64,000 bases of DNA, taken from Polyangiaceae bacterium. GTDB lineage: Bacteria; Myxococcota_A; Polyangia; Polyangiales; Polyangiaceae. The stretch spans positions 124,001 through 188,000 of the forward strand of contig JABFXY010000006.1 of the NCBI GenBank assembly GCA_013361525.1. Reading direction: 5' to 3'. A program made the translations under genes and the position numbers. Within the stretch, counting starts at the first letter, position 1. Every line of letters starts with the position of its first letter. Positions 8,908 through 17,545 of this stretch are shown piece after piece. The notes beneath the pieces are model-generated. The model had not been told where the DNA came from, searched no databases, and worked only from the letters and a program-made list of their open reading frames with translations.

Positions 8908-10404
8908 TCAATGCCCGGGCATCGAAACATCGGCCGTCGCGGGCAATTCTCCCATTCGCCATCGAGCGAGGCGGCCCAGCGTTTCGTCGAGTAGCTGGGC
9001 TGCGCGGGCGTCGGACGCCGCTTCCGTGTAACAGCGGAGCTCGGGAGCGTTGCCCGAAGGGCGGACGTGAACGACGTCCCCCGATGCGAGGACGAGGCGA
9101 AGGCCGTCGGTGGTATCGAAGGAGCGCGCAGCTTCCGTGTCACCGACGAAGGCGCGGCGCGCACCTTCGATGCCCTCCGCGCGAATACGGGCTAGGCGCC
9201 GCGCCGAGAGCTCGGTGGGAAAACCGGAGAGGCGACCGCTCTTGCTGAACCGCGGGGGAATCGAGCGCGCGAGCTCGGAGACGCGAAGGCCATGGCGCCG
9301 GGCCTCGCGAAGGACCGCGCAGATGACGATGGTTGCGTCGCGGGTCGGAAGCGCCGGCAGGCAGGCATCGGCATCTTCGAGCTGAAGGTCGCTCGCGGTG
9401 AGAAAGCCGCCGTTTGCCTCGTAGCCGACGACCCTGCGCCGCCCCGCGCGGACGGCCTCGGCCATTGCGGCGACGACGTAGGGAGAGCCGACGCGCGTCC
9501 TCACGATCTCGTCGCACAGGCGAGCGTGCTCCAGCGCGGTGCTCGACGTGATGGGCGTCACGACGGTGGAAGCACCGACGTAACGAGCGCAGAGCAAGCC
9601 GAGCACGTCACCGCGCAGCCAAACGCCGCGCTCGTCCGACACGAGCGGGCGGTCGCCGTCGCCGTCCGTCGACACGATGGCGTCGAATCGGCCCTGCCGC
9701 GCAAACGACGCCGCTAGATGGATATCGCGGGCATCGAGCGCCTCGGTGTCGACCGCCACGAACGTATCCGAGCAGCCGAGGAGCTCGACCCGCGCGCCGA
9801 GGCCCTCGAGCACGCGACACAGATGCTCGCGCCCTGCCGCGCTGTGGCCGTAGACACCGATTCGAAGCCCGACGAGCGCGGCTTCAGGGAACGCACGAAC
9901 ATAGCGCTCGACGTACGCAGCGCCGGCGTCGGCGCGCTCGATCGCGGGCAGCGTCGGCGACGTGCGCGCCCCACCATCGACGTGCGCGTCGAGGATCGCG
10001 AGCTCGTCGTCTTTTCCGATCTCCCCCGCCCTTCCGAACAGTTTGATGCCGTTTCGGTCCGCCGGGATGTGGCTTCCGGTCACCATCGCCGCGGGGATTC
10101 GACGCTTCATCGCCCAGCTTGCGATCGCCGGTGTCGGGACGACGCCGAGATTGATCGAACGAAAGCCGAGCTTCTCCGCCGCCGCCGCGAGGCTCGCGAC
10201 GATCGCCGGCGTGCTCGCGCGCCGGTCGCCGCCGAGCGCGATCACCCGGCGCTGACCGCTCGGCTCGGTCGAAGCCAACCGGTGGAGGAACCCATGCAAC
10301 AAGGCGTGACACGCGGTTTCGTCGAAATCGCAGGCCAGGCCCCGCACACCGCTCGTGCCGAACCGGAGCGAGCCGCTTTCTAGAATCTCTCGGACGCAGA
10401 CCAT
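8908..10404 (-). CDS. Phosphohexomutase (phosphomannomutase/phosphoglucomutase family)
   Basis: A 498-residue alpha-D-phosphohexomutase that would interconvert hexose 1- and 6-phosphates in the cytoplasm and supply sugar nucleotides. It shows N-terminal LRFGTSGVRG, the catalytic phosphoserine loop TGSHIPADRNGIK, the metal loop STDGDGDRP, a sugar-binding GYEANGG, and the C-terminal phosphate-binding RPSGNAPELR. The TGSHIP loop is the variant seen in bacterial exopolysaccharide mutases. ATG 10404 is chosen because it starts about 14 residues before the first motif; a longer frame runs to 10569 but would cross the divergent Hpt gene. It is convergent with the pseudo-kinase (3 bases apart) and borders the polysaccharide locus, which suggests mannose or glucose activation for it. 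Confidence 0.88.
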   Translation of the reverse strand: MVCVREILESGSLRFGTSGVRGLACDFDETACHALLHGFLHRLASTEPSGQRRVIALGGDRRASTPAIVASLAAAAEKLGFRSINLGVVPTPAIASWAMKRRIPAAMVTGSHIPADRNGIKLFGRAGEIGKDDELAILDAHVDGGARTSPTLPAIERADAGAAYVERYVRAFPEAALVGLRIGVYGHSAAGREHLCRVLEGLGARVELLGCSDTFVAVDTEALDARDIHLAASFARQGRFDAIVSTDGDGDRPLVSDERGVWLRGDVLGLLCARYVGASTVVTPITSSTALEHARLCDEIVRTRVGSPYVVAAMAEAVRAGRRRVVGYEANGGFLTASDLQLEDADACLPALPTRDATIVICAVLREARRHGLRVSELARSIPPRFSKSGRLSGFPTELSARRLARIRAEGIEGARRAFVGDTEAARSFDTTDGLRLVLASGDVVHVRPSGNAPELRCYTEAASDARAAQLLDETLGRLARWRMGELPATADVSMPGH

Positions 10405-10442
10405 GTCGAACGCGGGAGCGGCGCGTTTGGGTCGTAACTGAA

Positions 10443-10461
10443 GGGCGCAAAAGCTGCGCCC
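10443..10461. promoter_or_regulatory. Perfect hairpin in a divergent promoter region
   Basis: GGGCGCA-AAAGC-TGCGCCC forms a perfect 7-base stem between the divergent phosphomutase and Hpt genes (intergenic 10405-10546). It could be an operator or part of a 5' leader for either gene. It has no T-run, so a terminator is unlikely. Confidence 0.3.
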
Positions 10462-10546
10462 CAGACGGCAAGAGCTGCGTCGCTGAATTGCGCGACTTTC
10501 CGGGGTTAAGGTCCGCGGGGCGCGCGCCGATCGAGGGGGTGCCGCC

Positions 10547-10984
10547 ATGCCCCGCGCCCCGCACGACATCCCGATCGACAGCGCGCTCCGGTCGAGCCCT
10601 CCCAGCGTGAACGCCGCGTCGGCGATCGACTGGCTCGCGCTGCGTGAGGTGTGCGGAGGCGACGAGACCGAGTCGGTCGATCTCGCGGAGATGCTCGCGG
10701 GGCTGTTTCTCGAAAGCGCGCCGAGGCGGATTGCGCAGCTCGATCATGCGCTCGCGGCCAACGACGCAGAGGCGGCGAGCTTCGCAGCGCACGCGCTGCA
10801 CGGCGCCGCGCGCCAGATCGGCGCCGGTCGCCTCGCGCGCTTGGCCGCCGAGCTCGAGCGAACCGGGGCTGTACCCAACGGCGGCCGATCCCAGGCGATC
10901 GCCCATCTCGACGACGAGCTCGCGCGGGTGCGCGCCGAGCTCTCGAAGCTGTTTCCACGATTGATTCGAAAAGAGGACTTTTGA
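10547..10984 (+). CDS. Histidine phosphotransfer (Hpt) domain protein
   Basis: A 145-residue helical protein with an Hpt core at about 45-135. The phosphoacceptor motif is AAHALHGAARQIGA, which corresponds to the usual A-H-x-L-K-G-x-x-x-x-x-G-A. It would relay a phosphoryl group between a hybrid kinase and a receiver. It heads the long rightward gene run; the next gene (STAS) starts one base after its stop, and the receiver-phosphatase two genes downstream is an obvious acceptor. No kinase is encoded next to it, so its donor could be a hybrid kinase of the cluster at 0.2-8.9 kb or one elsewhere. Confidence 0.8.
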   Translation: MPRAPHDIPIDSALRSSPPSVNAASAIDWLALREVCGGDETESVDLAEMLAGLFLESAPRRIAQLDHALAANDAEAASFAAHALHGAARQIGAGRLARLAAELERTGAVPNGGRSQAIAHLDDELARVRAELSKLFPRLIRKEDF

Positions 10985-10985
10985 C

Positions 10986-11318
10986 ATGAACAAGCCGTCG
11001 TACCTCCGAGACATCTCCGTCCTCGCGCTGCCGCCGCGGGTGAACGCATCGAACATCGACGAGGTCGTCGCGGCGATGGGGCAGCTCGGCGCCCGGCGCG
11101 TCGTCCTCGACCTGGGAGCGACGGTCGGCGTCGATTCGACTGCCCTCGGCGCCATCGTGAAGTTCTACCGCGAGCAGCTCGATGCCGGCGGCGAGCTCGC
11201 CCTCGCTCGTCCGAGCGAAGGTGTTCGTCGCGTGTTGAAGGTGACGCGCCTCGAAGAGGTGCTGGTGACGTTCCCCTCCGTCGAAGCTGCCTCTGCGCCG
11301 GGAGCGGTCGCGTCGTGA
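10986..11318 (+). CDS. STAS-domain anti-sigma factor antagonist
   Basis: A 110-residue single STAS domain of the SpoIIAA/RsbV type. The phosphorylatable Ser is in the conserved VDSTALGAIVKFYRE segment following the LDLG strand. In partner switching, the dephosphorylated form binds the anti-sigma kinase and frees its target. The kinase-like ATPase (12490) and the PP2C phosphatase (11315) needed for the cycle are the next two genes, joined by 4-base overlaps, so this is a complete partner-switching cassette. Confidence 0.88.
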   Translation: MNKPSYLRDISVLALPPRVNASNIDEVVAAMGQLGARRVVLDLGATVGVDSTALGAIVKFYREQLDAGGELALARPSEGVRRVLKVTRLEEVLVTFPSVEAASAPGAVAS

Positions 11319-12493
11319 GCTCGACGTCACCGCAGCTGCGTGCAGAGGTCGGCCTCGAGCCGCCGACCATCCTCGTCGTGGACGACGAGGAGCTGAACCG
11401 CGAGCTCTATCGCCGCCTGGTGCTTCGCGCGGGCTACAACGTCTGCGTCGCGAGCGACGGCGAGAGCGCGCTCGAAGCCGTGCGCCGGAACGCACCCGAC
11501 GCGATCCTGCTCGATTTCCGCATGCCGCGCATGGATGGGCCGGCCGTCCTTCGAAAGCTTCGGGCGGATGCGCTGCACGCCGATCTGCCCGTCATTCTGC
11601 TCACCGCCGAGAGCGAGAGCGAGCGCATCGCCGAGGCCTTCGATGCAGGCGCGGACGACTACCTGCTGAAGCCCGTCGACACGCGGATCCTTCACGCCCG
11701 GATCCGATCGACGTTGAGCTCGCGAGAATATGCGCGGCGGATCCGCGTCGCTGCCGAGCGCGAGCGCTCGCAGGAGGTGCTCCGCAATCAGCTGCTCGCC
11801 GACCTGCGCGAGGCGCGCGACGTTCAGCGCGCGCAGCTGCCGGCGCTCCCCCGCCGATTCGACGGCGCGTGGGTGAGCGGCGCGGTCGAGCCGTGTGGGC
11901 ACGTCGGCGGGGATCTCATCGACGTGACGGAGCTGAGCGACGGCTCGTTCGTCGCGACGCTCATGGACGTCGCCGGGCACGGGACCGGCGCGGCGCTCAT
12001 CGCGAGCGCGATCCGGGCCCAGTTGCGCGGTCTGCTCGCGGCGCATGACCTACCCGAGGCGATCGCGATGCTCGATCGATGGCTGCTCGCCGAATCGGCA
12101 GCACGTCACGTGTGCATCGGCGCCATCAAGATGCGGGGCCGCTCGTTCACGATGTTGAACGCGGGCTTGCCCGCGATCTGGGTCGGCGGGCGCGAGAAGC
12201 CGCGCATGCTGGTGCCGTCCGCCAGCCCACCGCCGGGGTTGTTCAAGGCGCGGAAATACGAGGTCACGCAAGGCGTCCTCGAGCCGGGCGAGATCATCGC
12301 GGTCGTCAGCGACGGCGTCACCGAGCCGTTCGGCTTCATCGACGAGGTCGACGGTGTCGTGCCGAAGATCCTCGGTGCCATCGGCGACGGCGCCCCGCAC
12401 AGCGGCGACGTCGCCTCGAGGATTCGCGCTCTCTTCGATGGCGCAGAGCAACCCGACGACGCGACCGCGTTGCTGATTGGAGCCGCGTCGTGA
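11315..12493 (+). CDS. Response regulator PP2C-type phosphatase (REC-RsbU/SpoIIE)
   Basis: A 392-residue protein with an N-terminal receiver (VVDDEELN, phosphoacceptor in ILLDFRMPRMDG, Lys in YLLKPVD), a coiled linker (about 140-175), and a SpoIIE/RsbU phosphatase domain with the metal-binding Asp residues in HVGGDLIDV, LMDVAGHG, VSDGVTE and DDATALL. It would dephosphorylate the STAS antagonist when its receiver is phosphorylated, linking the Hpt relay to partner switching. The GTG start lies in a GTGA overlap with the STAS gene, and its stop overlaps the anti-sigma gene the same way. Confidence 0.9.
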   Translation: MSSTSPQLRAEVGLEPPTILVVDDEELNRELYRRLVLRAGYNVCVASDGESALEAVRRNAPDAILLDFRMPRMDGPAVLRKLRADALHADLPVILLTAESESERIAEAFDAGADDYLLKPVDTRILHARIRSTLSSREYARRIRVAAERERSQEVLRNQLLADLREARDVQRAQLPALPRRFDGAWVSGAVEPCGHVGGDLIDVTELSDGSFVATLMDVAGHGTGAALIASAIRAQLRGLLAAHDLPEAIAMLDRWLLAESAARHVCIGAIKMRGRSFTMLNAGLPAIWVGGREKPRMLVPSASPPPGLFKARKYEVTQGVLEPGEIIAVVSDGVTEPFGFIDEVDGVVPKILGAIGDGAPHSGDVASRIRALFDGAEQPDDATALLIGAAS

Positions 12494-12930
12494 GCGCGAC
12501 CGTGGCGTTCCCCTCGCGGCTGTCTTCGATCGGCCCCGCTCTCGACTGGGCGCGCGCGCGCGTCGAGGCGTGGGTGCCGGAGGACGTCATCGAGCTCGGC
12601 CTCGTCGAGGCGGTGACGAACGCGATCGTCCACGGAACCGACACGAGCCTGTCCGACATCACGCATCGCTTCGAGCTCGCGATCCGCTGCGACGAGGAGA
12701 GGCTCGCGATCGAGGTGCGCTGGTTCGGACGCTCCTGCCCAGCTGCGCGGCGAGCACCGACACTGCCCGACGATCCGTGCGCGAGCCACGGGCGGGGCCT
12801 CGCGATCCTCGCTGATTCTTTTCACCGCGTCGTCTGGTCACCCGACGGCATGGCCATCCGCCTCGAGTTGGGATCCAGGCCGTCCCGAATCGGGGACTCT
12901 GCAGCTCTCTGGCCTTGCGAAGGGACTTGA
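12490..12930 (+). CDS. Anti-sigma-factor-type Ser kinase (RsbW-like HATPase)
   Basis: A 146-residue single HATPase_c_2 domain of the RsbW/SpoIIAB family: N box GLVEAVTNAIVHG and the G-box GRGLAIL are present. It would phosphorylate the STAS protein and sequester a partner, either a sigma factor or another effector. No sigma-factor gene is in the window, so the sequestered target is unknown. Start GTG 12490 is in the GTGA overlap with the phosphatase gene. A purely envelope/polysaccharide operon follows 4 bases later, making surface-polymer assembly the probable regulated output. Confidence 0.85.
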   Translation: MSATVAFPSRLSSIGPALDWARARVEAWVPEDVIELGLVEAVTNAIVHGTDTSLSDITHRFELAIRCDEERLAIEVRWFGRSCPAARRAPTLPDDPCASHGRGLAILADSFHRVVWSPDGMAIRLELGSRPSRIGDSAALWPCEGT

Positions 12931-12934
12931 ATCG

Positions 12935-13432
12935 ATGACGACGATACTTGACGACCACGCCCGGACGGCGGGGCGCGTTCGACGAATGACCTGGACCGCG
13001 ATCGCGACGCTCTTCGTCGCAACCGCGGCCTCGTGCACGCCCGCGGAGACCGCGGAAGCGACACCGGAAGAGACCGAAGAGCCTGTCTTCCAATACGCGA
13101 CGGTCACCGGCGCGGACCTTGCCATGACGGTGCAGTCTGAGGGACGTCCCCTCGCGGATGTCCTCGTGCACATCCGCCGAGTCGGCACTGATGGTGCTTC
13201 CGGCACGCTCATCGCAACGGCGCGCACCGACGAAAGCGGTCACCTCGGCGCGCTGCTGAGCATCGAGAGCGAGCTCGACGAGATCGAGCTCGTGGTCATC
13301 AAGCCGGGCTACCTCGGGCCGATGAACGAAGAGACGCGCCGGCAGCTCGGCGCGTTCGCGCCGGCCGCGCGCTTTCGTGTCGCCGTCGAAGACCTCGCGG
13401 ACGTGCAGCTGGATCTGGAGAAAGCCCAATGA
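12935..13432 (+). CDS. Secreted lipoprotein with a beta-sandwich domain, partner of the LruC gene
   Basis: A 165-residue protein: an N-terminal positively charged region, a hydrophobic stretch (about 18-33) ending in a lipobox-like ATAASC, an acidic Glu/Thr linker, then an all-beta domain resembling carboxypeptidase-regulatory or dioxygenase-like sandwiches (GRPLADVLVHIRRVG, then IATARTDESGHLG). An SD-like AAGGGA precedes ATG 12935. It lies 4 bases after the anti-sigma gene and overlaps the LruC gene by 4 bases. Function unknown; probably a surface or periplasmic structural component. Confidence 0.65.
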   Translation: MTTILDDHARTAGRVRRMTWTAIATLFVATAASCTPAETAEATPEETEEPVFQYATVTGADLAMTVQSEGRPLADVLVHIRRVGTDGASGTLIATARTDESGHLGALLSIESELDEIELVVIKPGYLGPMNEETRRQLGAFAPAARFRVAVEDLADVQLDLEKAQ

Positions 13433-15186
13433 AGTGTCGAAGATTTTTGCGCGCAGCTCCGCTGGTCGCCTTGGCGGCGGGCGCGGGTGCTTCGGTCGCG
13501 TTCGGTCAAGTGACCGAGCGCATGTTCGTGGACAGTGGGCTCGCGATCCCGCAGAGCGTGCTCGCGACCTGCGGCGCCGTGCTGCCGGAGTCGAGCAACG
13601 TCGGTGCGTCGTTTCTGTCGGGGACGTACGATCCGAACCTCGTCGTGACGGCTCCCGCGCACGTGTTCATCACCTTCGTGCACGAGGGAGCGGGCTACAA
13701 GAACTCGCTCGGGTACTTCACGTACACGACGAACGCGCAGGGGATCTCGATCACCTCCAGGCAGCTCGTGTTCCCGAACGCGTCGTTCGCGGATCCGACG
13801 AAGGGTCTCGGCGGTGGCGGCAAGCTCGCGTCGGGCGACACGGTGACGCTGCGTGACGCAACGGGTGCACCGCGCATCTTCCAGCCCAACGAACGCATCG
13901 GATTTTTCCTCGTCGCGGACGGTTGGAACGGCACCGGCGTTCGTGGTTGGAACGAGGCGGCGCCGGCGATTCCGTCGACGTCGGCCGCGACCAACGCCGC
14001 GGGCCGCGTCTTCACCTCGATCGATCCGATGAACCCCGAGGCCTCCGCGGGGCGGTCGGACCTGTCCCGCCACATCGCGATGATGCGCATCGACGGCACG
14101 CCGGGCTTCCTCGACGGCAACGACTTCTTGTTGATGGGCTTCGAGGATCAGCGCCGTGATACCGGCTCGGACAACGACTTCAACGACCTCGTCTTGATCA
14201 TCCAGAGCGATCCGGCCGACGCCGTGATCTCCAACGTGCCGCTGTACGAAGCGGAGAATCCCGATCCGGATGGGGACGGCGTCCAAGGGCTCGCGGACTT
14301 CTTCCCGAACGACCCGGAGCGCGCCTTCATCGTCCGAACACCCACGACCGGCTGGCAGACGCTCGCCTTCGAGGACACGTATCCGCACCTCGGCGACGGC
14401 GACTACAACGACTGCGTCGTCGATCTCGCCTTCGAGGAGGTCCTTCGGGCGGACGGCGCGCTCAAAGATCTGTCGGGCACGTTCCACCTCGTCGCGCGCG
14501 GCGCAAACCTCGATCACGCGCTCGGTGTGAACATCCCGGGCATGCCGTCGAACGCCGGCGGAACGATCGACTACGAGCGGTTCGCGCCGGACGGGACGCG
14601 TTCGTTCGATGCCGGTGCGTCGATCGCAAACCGTTTCGAGGGCGCAGGCGCGGCGCACGCGCTCCTCATCGACGACGTGTTCACGAGCACGAAGGCCGCC
14701 TTCACGGACGATGCGCACGTCTACACCAACACCCAGACCCTCGGAGGATTCAGCCCTCCCGCGTCTTCTCGCTTCAAGGTCACCTTCGACGAAGCGATTC
14801 CGCGTGCTCCCCTCGGCACGGCGCCGTTCGATCCTTACCTCGCGGTTCAGCACGAGGAGGAGTCGTGGGACATCCACCTGCCCGGCAAGAGCGGCCTACC
14901 CGGACGGCCTGATTCTCTTCCGGAGGAGAGCGGCGCGAGGAGCTTCACCGATGCCGACGGTTATCCGTTCGCGATGCTCCTGCCGACGGCGTTCCGGTAT
15001 CCGCTGGAGCGCGTCCGCATCGACACCGCGTACCCCTCGTTCACGACGTGGCGTTCGAGCCAGGGCGTGCAGGCAAAGACCTGGTACGGCTCGCCGAGCT
15101 CGGCGACGCCCGCTCGGGTGATCGCGCCGCTCAGCGAGACGTTGCGCTCGCGGCCGTGGACCATCACCTCGACGAGCGCGCAATGA
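13429..15186 (+). CDS. LruC/DUF4114 domain surface protein
   Basis: A 585-residue exported protein with a Sec signal (about 1-26, cleavage after AFGQ or nearby). The first half contains a DUF4114-type domain (VFITFVHEGAGYKNSLGYFTY, then a GFFLVADGW segment and DNDFNDLVLIIQSD). A Ca-binding-like D-P-D-G-D-G-V stretch, with Asp-rich FFPNDPERA, leads into an LruC domain (FEDTYPHLGDGDYNDCVVDLAF). LruC proteins are known as outer-membrane or secreted proteins in Leptospira, Bacteroidota and myxobacteria. It shares a translationally coupled operon with glycosyltransferases, so it may be displayed with, or decorated by, the polysaccharide made here. Confidence 0.82.
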   Translation: MKCRRFLRAAPLVALAAGAGASVAFGQVTERMFVDSGLAIPQSVLATCGAVLPESSNVGASFLSGTYDPNLVVTAPAHVFITFVHEGAGYKNSLGYFTYTTNAQGISITSRQLVFPNASFADPTKGLGGGGKLASGDTVTLRDATGAPRIFQPNERIGFFLVADGWNGTGVRGWNEAAPAIPSTSAATNAAGRVFTSIDPMNPEASAGRSDLSRHIAMMRIDGTPGFLDGNDFLLMGFEDQRRDTGSDNDFNDLVLIIQSDPADAVISNVPLYEAENPDPDGDGVQGLADFFPNDPERAFIVRTPTTGWQTLAFEDTYPHLGDGDYNDCVVDLAFEEVLRADGALKDLSGTFHLVARGANLDHALGVNIPGMPSNAGGTIDYERFAPDGTRSFDAGASIANRFEGAGAAHALLIDDVFTSTKAAFTDDAHVYTNTQTLGGFSPPASSRFKVTFDEAIPRAPLGTAPFDPYLAVQHEEESWDIHLPGKSGLPGRPDSLPEESGARSFTDADGYPFAMLLPTAFRYPLERVRIDTAYPSFTTWRSSQGVQAKTWYGSPSSATPARVIAPLSETLRSRPWTITSTSAQ

Positions 15187-16436
15187 ACGGCGAGCGCTTG
15201 CACATCGCACACGTCCTTCGGAAGCTCGACGCGCGGGCGTGGGGCGGCACCGAGACGCACGTCGGAGCGATCACGCGACACCTTCGGGCGTGTGGGGTCG
15301 ACAGCGACGTGCACGCACCGCTCGGAGGCTCGGGCGAAGATGGGCCTTTCGACGCGTACGTCTCGGTCCGACGATTCAAGGCGTACAACCCGTTCGTTGG
15401 TTCGCACGAAGCGCGCGAGCGGCTCTGGCAGACGGGCGGCAGCATCGTCTCGATCGAACATCCGCTGATGCTCGCGCGGGATAAAACGCTGGATCTGGTG
15501 CATCTGCACACCGCCGGTCGCATCGGCGGCGGCGTGCGGACCGCGATGCGGATCACCGGACGCCGCTACGTCGTCAGCGTCCACGGACCGCTCGCGGCGG
15601 ACGCGGCGTTCCTGGAAAAGGAGACACGGGCGCGCCTGCGCGGCACCCTCGACCTGGGCAAAGTCGCAGGGCTCGCGCTCGGTGCGCGGCGCGTCCTGGA
15701 CGACGCGGCGCGGGTGATCGTCTTCAACGAAGCGGAGCGGCGCGCGCTCGAGCCCCGGCTCGGCTCGCGCGTCGTACGCATGGATCACGGCGTCGACATC
15801 GCGAGGTTCACATCCGGCGATGCGCGGTGCGCCCTCGATCGCTGGCCTGCGCTCGCGGGCAAGCGCGTCGTCTTGCAGGTCGCGCGGGTCTGCCGTCAAA
15901 AGAACCAACGTCTCGCCGTCGAGGCGCTGGCACGCGCCGGCGTCGACGACGCGGTGCTCGTGCTCGCCGGTGCGGAGACGGACCCGGGCTACGCCAAAGA
16001 GGTTGCCGACGCCGCTGCGGCAGCAGGCGTTTCGGACCGCGTCCATTTTCTCGGCAACGTAGACCCGGCGCACGTGCCGGATCTGCTCGCGCTCGCAAGC
16101 GTCGTCATCGTGCCCTCGGAGCACGAGGCGTTCGGGCTCGCGGTGATCGAAGGCTGGGCGGCCGGTCGCGCGGTCTTGTTCTCACGCATCGCGGGCATGG
16201 TCGACATCGCGGACAATCTCGGTGATCGATCCCCGGCGCTACCCGCCGACGATGCGTCGGCTTGGGGGAATGCGCTCGGACGCACGCTCCGTGACGAGCG
16301 ACAACGGTCGGCGTACGCGGCCGAAGGGCAGCGCATCGCAAAGGCCCGCTACGACTGGGGAAACGTGACGCGCTCACTCGCGGCTCTTTACCGCGACGTG
16401 CTGCGTGCCGCTCCTCGAGTCGTGGCGGGCACATGA
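15183..16436 (+). CDS. Glycosyltransferase family 4 (GT-B)
   Basis: A 417-residue GT-B enzyme. The N-terminal domain has IAHVLRKLDARAWGGTETHV; the C-terminal domain has VVLQVARVCRQKN and the E-x7-E nucleotide-sugar motif in HEAFGLAVIEGWAAGR. It would transfer a sugar from a nucleotide donor to a growing glycan on the cytoplasmic membrane face. Donor and acceptor cannot be read from sequence. ATG 15183 is in an ATGA overlap with the LruC gene, and the stop overlaps the PA14-like gene, an unusual interleaving of glycosyltransferases with secreted proteins. Confidence 0.88.
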   Translation: MNGERLHIAHVLRKLDARAWGGTETHVGAITRHLRACGVDSDVHAPLGGSGEDGPFDAYVSVRRFKAYNPFVGSHEARERLWQTGGSIVSIEHPLMLARDKTLDLVHLHTAGRIGGGVRTAMRITGRRYVVSVHGPLAADAAFLEKETRARLRGTLDLGKVAGLALGARRVLDDAARVIVFNEAERRALEPRLGSRVVRMDHGVDIARFTSGDARCALDRWPALAGKRVVLQVARVCRQKNQRLAVEALARAGVDDAVLVLAGAETDPGYAKEVADAAAAAGVSDRVHFLGNVDPAHVPDLLALASVVIVPSEHEAFGLAVIEGWAAGRAVLFSRIAGMVDIADNLGDRSPALPADDASAWGNALGRTLRDERQRSAYAAEGQRIAKARYDWGNVTRSLAALYRDVLRAAPRVVAGT

Positions 16437-17545
16437 GCACTCGACGAGCAATCTCCGTACTTTCGACGATCGGCGTTCTCTCCTGGTGTTGCGCAGCGGA
16501 GGCTGCGCCTCTCGTCATCCCCTCCGAAGCATCCGAAGGAGGACCCGGCGCCGCCGGAACGGGCGCGTGCGCCCTCGCGCGCAAGGCCTCCGACGGCAAC
16601 TGGATCTCCGAGCTGAACGACGCGCTGCTCTTGCTCGGAAAGCCGCTCGACCAGACGGCCGGCGAGCGGGTCTTCACCGTCACGACGCCGGACTACACGA
16701 ACGGCACGATCGACTCGCTCGGCGACTTCATCAAGAACGTGCCGATGCCGTTCAGCCCGTCGGGAACGCCCTTCGGGGACGGACAGCGCATCGCGATGCG
16801 GTGGAAGGGGCTGCTGCGAATCACCAATCCCGGGACGTCGACCTTGGCGATCCGCTCGGACGACGGCTTCCGACTCAAGATCGGCGGCGAGGTGGTGCTC
16901 GAGCACGTCGGCGTTCAAACATCGAAGGTCGCATCGCGACAGATCACGTTCGACGCGCCGGGACGATACCCGTTCGAGCTCGTCTACTTCGAGAACCTGA
17001 CCGACGCGGTCATCGAGTGGTCGGCGGCACCCGGTCTGCGACCGGAGGTCTACGAATCGGAGACGTTGCCTTCAGGCTTCGTGCTGCTTCCGACGGCGAT
17101 GTTGCTCCCTCCGATGAGCGACCCGGCGACCTGTGGGCCGAGCTGTTTGCCGTGCGAACCGGAAGCACCGTTCTGCATCGATGGTGAGTGTGTGGACGAT
17201 CCGTCGATCGGAATGGGCGGTGGCGACGCCGGTGGTGGAGATGTCGGCGGCAGCGGCGGAGCGAGCAGCGAGGGCGGCGCGACGAGCGTCGGGGGCTTCG
17301 ACCAAGGAGGAGCCGGTGCGGGTGGCGAGCTCGCGGCCGGAGGCGGCTGGCAAAACGGCTCCGGCGGCTCGCCGGTGGTCACGCCCGAAGGCGGCTCTGG
17401 TGGCTCGGCCGACGCCGACGGCGGCGACCCGTCGCTGTGGGGCTCGTCGGTGGGCTCGTGCACGGCCTCCGCGACGTCCGACGCGAACCTCGGGCTCGGG
17501 TTGGTCGCTCTTGCGCTCATCGCGCTCGGCAGGCGGCGCCAATGA
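16433..17545 (+). CDS. PA14-like secreted protein with Gly-rich linker and MYXO-CTERM-like tail
   Basis: A 370-residue exported protein: signal peptide (about 1-25), a PA14/GLEYA-like beta domain (about 40-215; characteristic RWKGLLRI, IRSDDGFRLKIGG and YPFELVYFEN strands), a short Cys-rich patch (CGPSCLPCEPEAPFC), a long Gly/Ser/Asp linker (about 258-338), then Cys, a hydrophobic helix (LGLGLVALALIALG) and RRRQ. The tail layout is that of MYXO-CTERM surface-sorting signals, though the Cys context (GSC) is not the canonical GC. PA14 domains often bind carbohydrate, which fits its place between glycosyltransferase genes. Confidence 0.8.
   Translation: MSTRRAISVLSTIGVLSWCCAAEAAPLVIPSEASEGGPGAAGTGACALARKASDGNWISELNDALLLLGKPLDQTAGERVFTVTTPDYTNGTIDSLGDFIKNVPMPFSPSGTPFGDGQRIAMRWKGLLRITNPGTSTLAIRSDDGFRLKIGGEVVLEHVGVQTSKVASRQITFDAPGRYPFELVYFENLTDAVIEWSAAPGLRPEVYESETLPSGFVLLPTAMLLPPMSDPATCGPSCLPCEPEAPFCIDGECVDDPSIGMGGGDAGGGDVGGSGGASSEGGATSVGGFDQGGAGAGGELAAGGGWQNGSGGSPVVTPEGGSGGSADADGGDPSLWGSSVGSCTASATSDANLGLGLVALALIALGRRRQ

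Noticed and set aside
9884..11155. 423-codon minus-strand ORF across the phosphomutase/Hpt border
   Set aside because: Antisense to Hpt and STAS genes with clear motifs; Arg-rich composition typical of a shadow frame in high-GC DNA.
13309..14877. 522-codon minus-strand ORF opposite the LruC gene
   Set aside because: LruC and DUF4114 motifs are on the plus strand; the reverse frame is Arg/Val/Glu-rich without domains.
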